DNA from: Agrostemma githago | Lineage: Eukaryota; Streptophyta; Magnoliopsida; Caryophyllales; Caryophyllaceae | Direction: 5' to 3' | NCBI GenBank assembly: GCA_958450325.1 | Contig: OY288256.1 | Coordinates: forward strand, 10,309,057-10,373,056 | Length of the DNA: 64,000 bases | Part shown: positions 43,471 through 55,854 of the stretch, piece after piece | Layout of the letters: each line of letters starts with the position of its first letter | Numbering within the stretch: position 1 is the stretch's first letter | Made by a program: the position numbers and the translations under genes | The notes under the pieces: model-generated | What the model was told of the DNA's origin: nothing | What the model saw: the letters and a program-made list of their open reading frames with translations, nothing else | Databases searched by the model: none

Positions 43471-46400
43471 ACTCTCCCTCGAGTAAGCACCAACTAACTA
43501 AAACTAAAAGAAATTAGACTACTAACCGAGCGGGTATTAGCGCACCCTACGCTCTTTCAACTCACGCGAGTACACTTAGAGGAAAAGTGCACTCCGCAAG
43601 GCAAGTAAGGTCTTGCGACAAAACCGTGGATGCAACCGGACACAAAAACACATAAACAAACAAACATACAAACAAACAAGTAATCGGTTGCACCCAAAAA
43701 GAAATAAATACCGCTTCCCTCTAAAAAGCGGTGAAAGAAGCACCGGTTTAGGACTCAGGGCAAGTGACAACGTTCCCAAGCTAATCATACAAATCGAAAT
43801 GAACAAAACCCTAATAGTATGACAACAAAGTAATAAAAACGTTGGTAACTTACCTAGGTCCTCCTAATCTTCTAAGAACGTACTACGGGACGATCGGCGG
43901 GATGGAAAAAGGATGAACCACGATGTTAGTCGACACTGTAGGTAAGTGAGACCCCGCCCCCTTTAGCGATGAGCCAAGAGGGTCGTCCCATGTACAAAAT
44001 CGCCTAACTAGTCTAAGTAAAAAGGTGGATATGTTTGCAAAATGAGGGAAGACCGACCATTACCGCTATCATACTTCCTAGGGACTCGGTCCTTTGGTAG
44101 GCTCTTCACGGTAATAGTCGGTAAAATGCTTATTTTTGAGGGGTGAGGATTCTTTTTGTGAGGTGATTTTCTTTGGCATTTTCTTTCTTTTGCCTTTTCT
44201 GCTTTTTGTGTTGCTATGCCATTTCTTTTTCATCTTTTGTATTTTCTTTTTGACTTTTTGTGCCTTTTCTTTTTCTTCATTTCTTTCTTTCTTTTGTTTG
44301 CCCTTTTGGTTAGATTTGAGTTGTAGGCATTTCTTTTTGCACCTAAGAAAGAGATTTCAACAATTTGCATCTTATTTTGTGGATATGTGTAGGAGGTAGA
44401 GGAATGGGTATGTCGGAAGCGCGCTTTCCCTTCAAACCCACAAAAAAGGGGAAAACTTGGACTAATCAAACAATTCCGAACACGGTCACCTAAGGGATGG
44501 GACTCGGCAACCAAGGCCTTTTCACACCGTGGGTGGTCATAATGGTCAAAATGCAAATCCCGTAGTAAATCCCTAGTAGACTGGGTGGGCTCAAGGTAAA
44601 GGGCCAACGAAATTATTTTTTAGGGTCATTCTACTAGACTAAAGTCCAAGACTCGATTCATACTACTAGAAAGGGAAAGTAAACACTTGCTCACTAGCCA
44701 CAAAATCGGGTTTTCGAAAATCTTTTTACACACTAGACACAACTACACATCACGAAACGAAGACACGACAAAAACGAAAGAAAAAGAGACAAAGACAACA
44801 AAACAAAACAAAACAAAGATAACAAACACCACCCCGAATTTCCAAACAAGCTACCAAATCAACATCAAACTTTACAAAGCTCCACCCGAGCACACATCAT
44901 CACAAATCTCCTCCAAACTCCACAAGAGACAAAGAGGAAAAAGGGATAAAAAGATGTTACCGGATGTCTTGAAAGCTCTCCAAAGTTAGCGGTGATTAAG
45001 CGACCTACAAGGAAAAAGGGAGGCAAAACACGCACAACAAAACAAATATACGACACAACGACACAAAAGGAAAAGACAAAAGAAAATCTATGATTTTTGT
45101 GAAATTTTTCAAATTTTTAGGGTTTTTTAAGATTTTTTTGAAAAAAACAACGAAAATAAAGCTAAGCTAGACTAGGATATCGCTCCCCCACACTTAAACC
45201 GAGCAATGTCCTCATGCTCGATCGTAGTGTATGGAGAAGCTAAAAAAAGAAGAGAAACTACGAAAATAAAGCTAAGAATCAAAAAGAAAAGCGGAGAAAA
45301 GGGTAGAATGTGTCCGGGCGGGGTGTAGTCAAGTCACCATAGGTCGAGACAAGAAAAGATATGGATGGGGGAAGAAATAAAATAAAAGAAGGAAATAAAA
45401 GGAAATGGGAGGGGAGGACTAGGTGTAATCAAGTCACCTAGCCCGGATTCCGCCCGAATCCGACTAAATCCTAACAAAAGAAAGTAAAATCAAAGAAAAA
45501 GTGAAAAATTCTTGCAAATTTGGATTTTGAAATGACTCTCGATGTAGTCACGTCATTGAGAGTCGGGAGCAATGTCTACCAAGGCCTCGAGGGCTACCAT
45601 GACACAAAAGTGTATAAGGGGAAGGGAACAAACAAAGGAAGACGAGCAATAAAAGACAGAAAACAAAGGATAGTTGCCATACCAATCGGTTAGCAACTCA
45701 CTCGCTCCATCGTCTCAATGATCATTAATGGCGCAAAGCTTGTCTTCGTCATAGTTATTCCCCTCCATTCACGATATAATTCCATGGTTGAAGTAAAAAG
45801 GTACACGGAGGTGGGATTTGATGTGAGGCTCGGTATGTAGTGAAGATAAGATGAGGTGAGGGTATGTATATGAAGTGTAGGGGTCATATGATATGTGCAA
45901 GGATAGGTAGGGAGGTTGGGCGGGGGTATAAGTGGTAAGGTGGGTTCACATGACAAAGAAGAGGCCAAAAGAGGAGTAGGGTACCATCCCGGTCGGGAAG
46001 ATTGGTCCCTGTCGGGATGACATACCCTTCCCGGTCGGGATGACACTCCAGAAAACTCGATTTTTGGTACTCTCATCCCGATCGGGATGACTCCTTCTCG
46101 GTCGGGATGGCTCATCCTTCCCGGTCGGGATGCTCTCTTCTCGCCCGGGAAGAGTCTTCTAACTCTTCATAACCCCAAAAGCTTGTCCAAAACTTCAAAA
46201 ACCGATTCCCTTGCTCACAATCCAAGTTCTATCAATAACCACTCCTCACTAAGATTCATCTTCACTTCACACCTATCAAATAAGCTCAAAACATTCATCA
46301 AAATCCCTCCCTCACATCCCTCATCAAAATACCAAATTACAAGGATTTCACAAAACTTGAAAGAATAAGAAAGAGATATATACAATGGGACGGTTCTTTT

Positions 46401-46627
46401 GGAACTCCGTCAAACCAAGGATGGTGCATTCTTGAATCATTTTTTTCAACAACACTATAGCCAATTCCATCGCCATCAAGGGCACGGAGTAACAAATCGA
46501 AGGCTCTCGAGAAATCTTTGATCAAGCTAGTGGTATACCAATCTCCACTCCAAGGATCATCACATCCTAACCTCGACGTTCCCGGGGTATCCCGATCTAC
46601 TAAGTTCAAGGGCTTGAACTTGTACTT
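43471..46627. other. 3' internal region of Athila-like element, non-coding
   Basis: Low-complexity and purine- or pyrimidine-rich stretches dominate (44,130-44,300 is T/C-rich on the plus strand, 44,750-45,170 A-rich). Open frames here have biased composition and no recognised domain. This is where pol or an env-like gene would lie in a complete relative. Confidence 0.55.
45985..46152. repeat. Internal palindromic CCCGGTCGGGA array
   Basis: About seven copies of ATCCCGGTCGGGAT or near variants at irregular spacing. They are the same kind of dyad as in the LTRs of this element but a different spelling. Confidence 0.85.
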
Positions 46628-47995
46628 TCAATCCTTCGGTATATATCCAAACGTCCATCTATCTTCATGTGGCCCCAAGGGAGGCTCAACTTTCTTCTTG
46701 CTTTGCAACTTGCCCTCAATATCATGATATGGGCATTCATCCGCCCCAAGCTCGGAATCATCATCCTCAATTCCATAGAAGTTGTTCTTCAAGCTTTCAC
46801 CCGACTCATCCCCTAGATCGATGTCTTTCATGGCGTGGATCATATTACAAGACTCATCATTAGTAGGCGAGGTGTTACCTTGAAGGTCAAACACGAGTTT
46901 CTCGTCGCCTAGCTCAAATGTGATCCTACCGTTCTTTACATCAATCATAGCACCGTCGGTATGTAGAAATGGGCGCCCAAGGATAATGGGAGTGATAGCA
47001 TCTTCCGGCATGTCAAGTACAAGGAAGTCGACCGGAATGAAGAGCTTCCCTATTCTTAGTGGCACATCTTCTAGCATCCCCAATGGTCGGTTGAGTGAAC
47101 GATCGGCCATTTGGAGTGTAATATAAGTACACTTGAGCTCTTTCATCCCAAGTCGCTCACAAATGGAATAGGGAATGATGCTTACACTCGCACCCAAATC
47201 ACATAATGCTTTCTCAATCTTCAAGTTGCCTATGGTGCACGGGATTGAGAAACTACCCGGATCCTTCAACTTGGGAAGTGTAGAACCTTGAATGAGCTCG
47301 CTCACCTCTCTTGTGAACGCTATGGTCTCTTCCTTGTCGACGGATCTCTTCCTAGCCAAGATTTCTTTCATGAATCTTCCATATGCCGGGATTTGGGTAA
47401 GTAGCTCGGTAAAAGGGACACTCACATCCAATTTCTTCACAATATCTAGGAACTTGTCATATTGAACATCCACCTTGGTCTTCATTTGCCTTGTTGGGAA
47501 AGGCAACTTGATATGTACCTTGTCTTCCTCATTAAGGTTGGACTTTTCAAATGGCATTTTTCCTTTTCCTTTGTCTCTTCCTTGAAGTAGGGGAAGCTTG
47601 TCTTCATGGGGTTTCTCAATCTCCCACAAGACTTGTTCCTCCATTGGATTTCCCAAGCTTGAATTTTCTTGAGTTGGAGATACAACTTCTTTCATTGCTT
47701 GTTGCTCACTAGGGAATAAGGGGGAGTCATAAGATGAACCACTCCTCAAGGTAATAGCATTCACATGCTCAAATTCCGCCGTTTCACCTTGAGGAGGTAG
47801 TTGCCCCTTTTGCCTTGAAGAGCTTCCCGAAGCTACTTGAGCTATTTGGGTTTCGAGCATCTTCATATGAGCATCTCTTGCTATGTTTTCCCTTTGAAGA
47901 TGGGCAAAGAATTCTTGTTGGTTTCTTAGCATCTCCATTTGGCTTCTTTGCATTTCTTCGTTACTCTTTTGCACATCCAACATAGATTTTTGCAT
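46628..47995 (-). CDS. Athila-like gag C-terminus and aspartic protease
   Basis: An open frame of 455 codons on the minus strand. The first 100 residues are Gln-, Met- and Glu-rich and likely coiled coil (RSQMEMLRNQQEFFAHL). A basic segment with DKGKGKMPFEK follows, then a retropepsin-like domain at about residues 255-375. Its active-site loop is CDLGASVSIIP, with the usual Thr/Ser after Asp replaced by Leu as is common in Athila proteases, and ILGRPFL follows. The frame ends at 46,628 with no reverse transcriptase after it. The domain looks intact, and gag upstream is broken. Confidence 0.8.
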   Translation of the reverse strand: MQKSMLDVQKSNEEMQRSQMEMLRNQQEFFAHLQRENIARDAHMKMLETQIAQVASGSSSRQKGQLPPQGETAEFEHVNAITLRSGSSYDSPLFPSEQQAMKEVVSPTQENSSLGNPMEEQVLWEIEKPHEDKLPLLQGRDKGKGKMPFEKSNLNEEDKVHIKLPFPTRQMKTKVDVQYDKFLDIVKKLDVSVPFTELLTQIPAYGRFMKEILARKRSVDKEETIAFTREVSELIQGSTLPKLKDPGSFSIPCTIGNLKIEKALCDLGASVSIIPYSICERLGMKELKCTYITLQMADRSLNRPLGMLEDVPLRIGKLFIPVDFLVLDMPEDAITPIILGRPFLHTDGAMIDVKNGRITFELGDEKLVFDLQGNTSPTNDESCNMIHAMKDIDLGDESGESLKNNFYGIEDDDSELGADECPYHDIEGKLQSKKKVEPPLGPHEDRWTFGYIPKD

Positions 47996-49685
47996 GTCGA
48001 AATCTCGAGGTGGAGATTGTGGATTGTGTGGAGTATCGGTGAGGGCTAAGGGAGAGCCATAATCATGAATTGGAGACTGGCTCCTTGGCTTGCTTTCTTG
48101 TCGAGTACCTTGAGACCCTTGTTGATGTTGATGGTTCCCTTGGAACCCATGAGAGTTGCCTTGATTAAGGCCTTGAGTGTTGCCATGGTTGTAGTTTTGA
48201 TGTCCTTGGTTGTGTTGGTTTCCTTGGAAACCACCTTGATTGAAGTTCCCTTGTTAGAACCCTTGATTGTTGTTGAAGGTACCTTGGTTATGTTGCTTAA
48301 AGTTGTTGAATGGCCTTTGGTTGCCTACATAACCTTGGTAGCCTTGGTTGTTGTCCCTTAAGGGAGGTGGAACATATGGACGGTACGTGTTGTAGAGATT
48401 GTTGTTGGGAAGCTTGATGGGAAGCTTGGAACATGTGAGGATAGGGGGAACCTTGCTTGAACGCTTGAAAGACGTTCACTTGCTCAATACTACCCCGACA
48501 ATGTAGATACTCATGTCCAAATATCGCGCAAATATCGCATATCCCATAGTAAGATGTAGGAGATACAACTCCCAAAGCATTGACTTGTTGAGTTGAATGT
48601 TGGTGAGAGGCACTTGCACTTTAACCTTGATCAAAATGGCTTTGGAGCTTCTTGTCTATAGATTCCATTTGGGTTTTTAATTGAGCTCCAAGTTCAATGC
48701 TTAGTTGTGTAATGGCATCGATCTCGTGCCTTCCTCCTCGATTCGCCTTTCTAGGCCTTGAGAGTATTGGGAGTTGTGCACCGCCATCTCCTCGATTCTC
48801 GACCAAGTTTGGTCATCATCCACCTCGGTAAACCTTCCATTCGATCCCATGTTGAGTATGGCCCATGAATCTTCATATAACCCGTTCCAAAACTGTTGAA
48901 CAAGAAACCATTGTGATAGAACATGGTGAGGACAAGAGCGGATCAAGGCTTTGAATCTTTCCCACGATTCATAAAGGCTTTCTTCATCACGTTGTTGGAA
49001 TCCCGTGATAGAGACTCTCAATAGATTTGTCTTCTCCGGGGGATAAAATTGTTGGTAGAAAGCTAAGGCTAGCTTCTTCCAAGTATAAATACCAAGAGTC
49101 GCCTTGTCTAACCCTTTGAACCATTGCTTAGCCTTAATTACCGATCAAGGAGAAAGGAAATAATACCCACCGGATTTGGTCTTGGGTTATTCCCGTTTGT
49201 GAGATAGCATCGCAATAATCCGAAAAGGTTTCCATGTGTTGATGAGGATCTTCGGTTGGTAACCCAATAAATTGACTCTTTTCGACCAATTGGATGAATG
49301 GCGTTTTTGCCACAAAGTTGCCGGTATATGCGGCCGGTAAAGCGGTTGGACCGGGCAAAATGTCTTCCGTAAAGGTTGAGTGAGAAGAGAACTTAGGCAT
49401 TGTTGGATTGGCGGGAGATGATGGTGTAGACGGTGTTGAAGTAGATGTAGAAGGAGAACTAGGTTGAGAGGAATGACTAGAAGTACCAAAGGGATTGATG
49501 AAATTCCCTTCGGCCGTCTCTCGAGGTATCTCGTTCAAGTCGGATCCTTGAGCTTGCTCTTCAATGGTATTGCTAGTACTCGGTTGAGAGGTTCTAACCC
49601 GATCAATCGTTCGTTGGCGAAAGGCTCTAAAGATTCTCTCCGGCTCTGGATTGAAGAGAAAGAAGTCGCCTCTCCTCCTAGGCAT
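47996..49685 (-). pseudogene. Athila-like gag pseudogene
   Basis: The ATG at 49685 opens an Arg-rich start and a Ser-Pro-Thr-rich region. The gag core follows (DPHQHMETFSDYCDAI). A frameshift with stops at about 49,134 breaks it, and the core resumes at 49,021 (ESWERFKALIRSCPHHVLSQW, FWNGLY) to about 48,701. After further breaks a zinc knuckle lies near 48,500-48,540 (CDICAIFGHEYLHC), then a Gln-Gly-Asn-rich stretch leads into the protease frame. Gag would form the particle, but this copy cannot encode it whole. Confidence 0.8.
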
Positions 49686-49888
49686 GTACTACGCACTTGA
49701 ACAAACGTGAGAACACCTAGTGCTTTGTGGGCACTAGGCAAAGACAATAAACAAGCACAACGGAAGACAAGAGAAAAGAAAGCTATAAAAACAAGAAAAA
49801 CCTACAAGATATGCACAAGAGATAGAAGAAGAGCACAAGAAGGGTAACTAAGTCTAGCTAATAAGCAAACTAAGTCTAAACATGCACC

Positions 49889-49909
49889 GTCCCCGGCAAC
49901 GGCGCCAAA
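49889..49909 (-). other. Primer binding site of Athila-like element
   Basis: Minus strand TTTGGCGCCGTTGCCGGGGA next to the right LTR. This is the standard Athila-type site, which I recall as tRNA-Asp. Confidence 0.8.
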
Positions 49910-49910
49910 T

Positions 49911-51547
49911 TGATGGTAGGGCTTGCCATGGGTCCTACCAATCAAGTATAACAACTAGACCTAACTAGTAGCTAGGGAAGTCGGCTCGATATCCACGGAG
50001 ACAGTTATAAGGTGTCTAGACTAGGTCTACCTAAAAACGAGGCTAAGTCACAAACAAACACAAAGATGACTAGAATTGACAAACTATGATGATGGAGAGG
50101 TGTTAAACTAGACTAGCAATACACTAGATATGACAAGAACTAAGTGAAACAACTAAAAATTAAAGAAACTAACAAACTAGAGAAATGATGACTAAAGAGG
50201 TGGATAAATCAAATATGGGAGAGAGTAGGGTTAGTTTGGGTTCATAAGTATAGTAGGATGATTGGGAGGTCAAGGGTGTAGGTTTCTCCTAGTTACTAAG
50301 GTCGGTTCGCGCTCTCGCGTCAAAGCCAAGTCCGCACTCTCGTGTCAAAGACTAGACCCGAATGCTCATGCAAAGTATTACCCAAAACATAAGCATTCAA
50401 CCACAAATCGATCACAAAATAAGAAGATGAAAACAAGCATGAGAAGCATGGCCACTACAACTCAAACAAGCAATTCAACAAACACATAGGGTGCTCAACA
50501 TGTGACTAGTAACAAAGATTTCTCCTTTTCCCTTAATGAAACCCTAATTACCCATAATCCACACTTAATCCCCCTACTAACCCCACAAAGAATCTACTCA
50601 CTCATTATCCAAATAAATCTAACACTATCAAGAGAAATCAACATAATAATTCAAACATCCATTATGAACTAACAAGAACAATAAACAATATGTAAAGATT
50701 AAAACTTGATAAATAAACAAAGATTAAGAGAAAAGAGATTATACCAACTACAAGAGGATGAAAAAGATGAGAACTTGTCTTAAAAGAACACCCAAAAAAA
50801 TCTCCACCAAAAGTTGTCAAGGATAGATTCTTCAAGAGAACCTTAATACAAGATTAACTAACTAAATTAATCTAAGATTAACAAAAGTTAAGGGAAGATT
50901 AAACTAATGAGAGGAGAAACTAAATCTAGGGTTTTGAATGTTGTAGAGAGGTCTAAGATAGTGTATGATAATGTATGATACTTAAACAATACAAGGGAGG
51001 AGTATTTATAAGGTTACAAGAGTGAAGGAGGATGAAAAGAAGAGGCGCGGCTACAGCCCTCTCTTCCCGACCGGGAAGACTTATGGTCTCGGCCGGGAAG
51101 GTGGTCCCGACCGAGACGGATCATGGTCTCGGCCGGGAAGGCCTAAACAGCAGCCTGCTCAAATGTGCACTCCTTCCCGACCGAGAGGGCACTTGGTCTC
51201 GGCCGGGAAGGCTCTGTAGGCCTCCAATAAGAGCTCTAAGGTCCCTCCTTGCTTCACATGGGCTTCTCCTCGATTCTCGAAGCTCGGGATCGAGTCTAAG
51301 AGGATCGGGAATGGGTCCCAAGGTCTCGGGATCGAATCCAAGGCACCGAGTGATCGTTCCTTCTCTTCGTTGGCTCCAAAAGTATAGGAAACGAGTCGGA
51401 ATCGTTCCAATTCTTCATGAGTGGTCTCGGGAACCTAAAACAAGCTAGAAGAAGTATGAGTAGCCCAGAAATTGCTCCAAAGAGCGATTTCACAAGGGAA
51501 AACAGGACCAAACACAACAAATTAGGCACTACAAACTACACTTATCA
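49911..51547 (-). repeat. 5' LTR (right copy) of Athila-like element
   Basis: 1,637 bp, same ends as the left LTR. Minus-strand TATAAATA at 51003-51010. Confidence 0.9.
51063..51211. repeat. Palindromic TTCCCGACCGGGAA-type array, right LTR
   Basis: Identical to the array at 42,965-43,113. Confidence 0.85.
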
Positions 51548-51552
51548 CATGT

Positions 51553-52065
51553 GATAATTTAGTCAAGTTAAATTTAGTCATAATAAAATAGCACGTAACA
51601 TTTTTATATATACATAAGTAATTTAGTCGTACAAACAAGCCTAAATATTTAAATAAGCAATTTATTAAGTTAGTAACACAATATACTTATATATAAGAAA
51701 TGTTGTTAGATGAAAAGTCAGGTTACCTTAATAGCTATTACGGAATATTTATTAACGTTATTAAGAATAAAAGGTCGTCTGGGTCAATAATATCGTTTAC
51801 GTAAGAAATGTTGTCTTTTTCCTCCTTTAAAGAAATCTTCGGGTCGAAATGATTTGACCCAAATACGGTACTAGAAAAGTGATCTCGTCAAATACTGGGC
51901 AACTCCTCATTCCCGATGCTCCAATTATAGAAAAGGACGAGAGAGTAAATATATATTGCGGAAATACGTTGTATAGTATAGTAGGTAGAAGTAGTACGTA
52001 ATATAGTACGGAGAGTATGTAGGAGTAGTGTAATACGGAGTAATATACGTGTAGTACTCCGTGTT

Positions 52066-52067
<2 letters not shown>
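51553..52067. other. CACTA internal sequence, no gene
   Basis: AT-rich; short inverted TACGGAGTA/TACTCCGTA motifs near 52,033-52,062. No coding sequence. Confidence 0.4.

Positions 52068-52133
<66 letters not shown>
52068..52133. repeat. (TA)n microsatellite
   Basis: About 33 TA units. Confidence 0.95.
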
Positions 52134-52137
<4 letters not shown>

Positions 52138-52207
52138 GAATAGAGTAGAGTAGGAGAAGTAGTAGAGTATTATATGTAGTACTCCGTATGGAAGTAGGAA
52201 GTTAGTT

Positions 52208-52606
52208 AGAGCATCATTTACAATGGATACTTTTTTCTCCATATTTTCTCTCCACTATTCTTTACCTTTTTTTCTCCATCAAAAAATCCTCAATTACAAT
52301 GGATACAATTTTTCTCCATCAACCTCTCTATAATGGGACCCACACCTTTCACACCATTAAATATAATTACTTTCTCCTCCAAAGTATCCGTTGCTTTGCA
52401 AAGAAAAGAGCAGTTGCTTTTGATATGGCCCACGCAACAATGCTTTTTTCTACAATTCTGGCCCACCTTCTCTCCGTGGTTTTCTCCATGTTGAAGGAGA
52501 AAAGCAAAACTCTCCACCAAGATGGAGACTATCTCCATGATAAAAACCACCCTTTCTCTCCATCCATCCCCATGGAGAGTTTTTTCTCCATGGTAAATGG
52601 TGCTCT
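52208..52606. mobile_element. MITE of about 400 bp, superfamily unsure
   Basis: Inverted ends AGAGCATCATTTACAATGG and AGAGCACCATTTACCATGG differ at two positions. The flanks are TTA-like on the left and TAA-like on the right, so PIF/Harbinger is possible but the duplication is unclear. The interior repeats TTTTTCTCCAT and CTCCATGGAGAG. An open frame across it is a by-product. Confidence 0.7.
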
Positions 52607-52639
52607 AAATAAGAGATCTAAGATTTTCGAGTCCCGGTC

Positions 52640-53049
52640 CGTTTCTTGTACAAATGTCTTTCTTTCTTTCTTAAAAAGTTAAAATATAAGATTATGGAAT
52701 TAAAATAACCGTAAAATTTATTTTTAAAAACGAATTTGTAAGACGGTAAATAGTTTGATCAGACAATAGTTATAAGAAATCATTATTTTAAGAATTCGAT
52801 AAATTATTAAATTTTTACGCGACGAGAAAATGTTAAAACGACAGGTCAACATTAAAAAGTTTTAAAACTTTATTTAACAAAAAAAAAATTAATAATTCGA
52901 TAAATAAATTCTCATGTTTTAATACGGAATAATTCTTAATTTAACAAAAATAAAATATTTTATTTACGAAAATAAATTTTCAAACGTTAGACTTGGTTTA
53001 AATAAATGTTTAAAATTTAAACTCTATTTGAAAAATACGGGGTGTTACA
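52640..53049. repeat. Possible truncated LTR fragment
   Basis: AT-rich sequence ending ACGGGGTGTTACA, the typical end of many gypsy chromovirus LTRs that start TGTAACACCCC. No start, partner LTR or target duplication was found. Confidence 0.3.
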
Positions 53050-53067
53050 GTGTGTGTGTGTGTGTCA
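53050..53067. repeat. (GT)n microsatellite
   Basis: Nine GT units. Confidence 0.9.
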
Positions 53068-53110
53068 ATTGATTTCAGTAACTCGATATTTTGTGTGACC
53101 TTCTCGCTAA

Positions 53111-53802
53111 GTGAGAACATGGAGGCGATACACTATTAACGCTTACAAATTACGTGCCCACGACGCCAAGAGCGATATCGAAAAGACGTCAATTAACAAT
53201 GGTGTTTGTGTGAGTTCCATTGAAGGATTTGATCATTACTTCGGAACACTTGATGAAGTTATCGAGCTGTCGTATACCGTATACGGGCAACATACGTACT
53301 TATAACACTATTTTGTTCAAATATGATTGGATAGATAACGGAGAAAGAGGCGTAAGTGTACATAAGGAGTATAAATTGGTGGACGTCAACCGGAGTAGAA
53401 AAATTAAACAGTATGACCCATTCGTGTTGGCATATCAAGTGGAACAAGTTTACTATGCTTCTTATCCTAGTATAAAAAGAGATAAAGATCAATGGTCTGA
53501 TGTATTCAAAACCAAGGCAAGATCGCAAATTCATGCTCTCGTTGATGAAACCGTCTTTCAGGAAGATTCAATCACCGAGAACACAATCCTATCGACAACT
53601 CAACTTGAAGACATACGATGTTGAGTTTTTAGAGGAGGAAGGAGAATTGCTTGTACGAAATGAAGAAGAACAAGAGGAGGAGGAGGAGGAGGAGGAGATA
53701 TGGGTAGAGGAAAGTGATGATGGAGGAGAGGACGAAGACTTTATCGATTTACTTTTTCAAAACCACGATAACAGCTCTTCCTCAAGTGATGATGATGACT
53801 AG
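53111..53802 (+). pseudogene. CACTA transposase C-terminal part (DUF4216-like)
   Basis: An acceptor-like TTGATTTCAG ends at 53,090. The coding sequence shows the DUF4216 pattern: NNGVCVSS, YFGTLDEVIELSY, then ILFKYDWID, VNRSRKIKQYDPFVLAYQVEQVYYA. This domain forms the C-terminus of TNP2-type CACTA transposases. A frame change is needed near 53,280-53,305 and another near 53,600, after which an acidic tail (Glu-rich, ending in a Ser-Asp run) closes the frame at 53,802. The N-terminal and catalytic parts are not in the window. Confidence 0.75.
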
Positions 53803-54015
53803 TTTTTTTTTCTTACAAGTTTTGTATTCATAGTGGTAGTTGGGTAAGGGGGTTGTTAATTAGAACTTTGAATCATGTATCTTCCTGCTTATCTTTCATG
53901 ACAACTTGTAGATGTTGTATGACTTAATTATCAATGAAATCACAATTTAGAATTCATTTTAATTGTTCAACACTTTTATTTCTGTGAATTTGATATATTT
54001 GTATTGTCTACAATT
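53803..54015. other. Intergenic spacer within CACTA
   Basis: Holds the likely 3' end of the transposase transcript (ATCAATGAAAT near 53,932) and the start of the next gene. Confidence 0.4.
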
Positions 54016-55579
54016 ATGGCACCAACAAGAAGGAGGGGTACAAGCAGCCACATAAGATATGGACAATCATCGGAATCGATTGTTAGAGTTTCCAATGCAG
54101 TTCGCTTGGATCGAACTGAGGAAAACGGAGTATGGTAAGTCCAAATATATTAATAGGCTTACATTTATATTTCTTTTCAAAGTGCATGTTATTTTGATTA
54201 CTGAGGATCGATTTTTTAACATTTCAGGTTCAGTAATGAATTTTTTTTTAAGATAATTACTGACAACGTCATTGCAACGTCGACGAATATGCTCATAATT
54301 GGAGTGAAGCTTCGGATGACATTAAAAAAAATGGTGGAATTGGTTTCAGGTTAATCGACTTGTTTTTTTTTTAAAGCAAGTAAATGTTCATATAATCTAT
54401 GAAAATACTAATCATTTAAAATAATTATGTTTTTTAATGTTGCAGAAAAATGCTTGGTTCGATGAAGAAGACACTGACGTAGTATGGGATGCGTGGCGAA
54501 CGGCTATTATGAGTAGGTTACTTCAGCTTGTCAATCGTGCATACACTAGTTCAAAGAAGCCAGATTGGATGACTGCTGAGGTGTACGCCAAAATCAAGGA
54601 CCGTGCAAACAACCCAACGTTTCAAGCAAGATCAAGCAAGTTCTCTGCCAACCGTAAATCAGGAGCTGATGAAAAGGGAAAGGCACCGACCACCACATAA
54701 TGGGTCGAAGAAGCACCCTACAATTTATGGACGATATGGTAATCTTCTTCCTAAATTCTTAGTCCTCTACTCAATTTATAGTTTTTAAATTTAATACCCT
54801 TACATGTATAAAGTTTGATGTAGCGTTCACTTACATGTATAAAATTTGTAGAGTCACGCATATTCTTTTCAAAACGATACGTAGATATATGAAGTATATA
54901 ATTTTTTAAATTAAGTTGTAAGTTAGTATATATGGTAATGCATTTGATATGTAAAAATAATTAAGAGTTTGATGTCCTAATGTTTAATTTGTAGGAAAAA
55001 GACACTCAAGAAATTCCAATGGCCATTGAAGTTTTGGAGAAAGCGAAGAAACATCCCAAAAAGGGTTGGGTGAGCAAAAAAGCGAGCGAAGTAGCTATAA
55101 GTATAAATAAAAAATATAAAAATTATTATTTCATTCAATGATCTAATGAAAGAATAATAGATCTTATTATATTTTCTCATACAGGAGTTATTCCATAAAA
55201 AAGGCTGAAGTGGAGAGTAAGGGGGCTACGATCATCCCAGCTGACTTGTTCTTTGAAGTTAAAGGTGGGTTTGATAAGAAAGGGAGGGTATACGGGCTTG
55301 TAGATGCTGCACGTCACATATACGAGCCAACTTCAGCCTCCACGGGCAGCTATGACTACTCAAAGGGCCTAATTCAGAAAAAAAAAAGGGGATAAAAGAG
55401 TGGAGGCAATAGAACAATATTTGTCTCGGTTATCGGAGAGAAACTTTAACCCAAACTGCGAACCCGAAAATTGTCCCCCTGGATCAGGGGATGATGATGG
55501 TGGTGGTGGTGGTGGTGGTGGTGATAATGCTAGATTAGCTTCTTTCCCTAACTTTACCCCGTATATCTCAATCTGTTAG
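54016..55579 (+). pseudogene. CACTA accessory gene, Transposase_24 / TNPA-like
   Basis: Exon 1 is 54016-54134 (39 codons from ATG, basic start, donor GGTAAGT). A later exon starts after GTTGCAG at 54,445 (WFDEEDTDVVWDAWRTAIMSRL, KKPDWMTAEVYAKIKDRANNP), the pattern of plant Ptta/En/Spm transposase proteins. Pieces at about 54,996-55,095 (EKDTQEIPMAIEVLEKAKK) and 55,185-55,579 (DKKGRVYGLVDAARH) complete it. One-base changes break it near 54,697 and in the A-run at 55,378-55,387. The C-terminus has a Gly run from a GGT microsatellite (55,498-55,522). Such proteins bind the subterminal repeats. Exon limits in the middle are approximate. Confidence 0.65.
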
Positions 55580-55854
55580 GTTGTTTAGTTGTCTTTGGTG
55601 TAAATTACCATTGACAAATTTTTAATGTTTTCAAAAGATTTGTGATGTTTACTTTGATCTACTCGAAGAACTTTATGGTTGTTGAATTCAGTTAGAGCAG
55701 TCAAGATATATTTTCTTGAGTTGTGTTGTCTTATTGGTATTGAAGATTTTGAAGACAAATTCGGGTATTTGTGGAACCGTAAAAAAATATTCATTGTTAA
55801 ATGTTTTTATGAAATTTTGGCATTTTGGGCAGCCAAAAACAGGCAAGGGATGCA

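Larger units (their letters stand above)
41809..51547 (-). mobile_element. Athila-like Ty3-gypsy element lacking RT and integrase, 9.7 kb
   Basis: LTRs at 41809-43449 and 49911-51547 flank an internal region read on the minus strand. The duplication CATGT lies at 41804-41808 and 51548-51552. Minus-strand order: LTR, primer binding site, gag, zinc knuckle, protease, a long non-coding 3' region, polypurine tract, LTR. No reverse transcriptase, RNase H or integrase motif is found in 43,450-46,627, so the element is non-autonomous. It interrupts the CACTA element. Confidence 0.9.

Noticed and set aside
44136..44399. 87-codon hydrophobic ORF
   Set aside because: Phe- and Leu-rich translation of a T/C-rich low-complexity tract, not a credible membrane protein.
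52299..52682. 127-codon ORF across the MITE at 52,208-52,606
   Set aside because: It runs through both inverted halves of a non-coding MITE.
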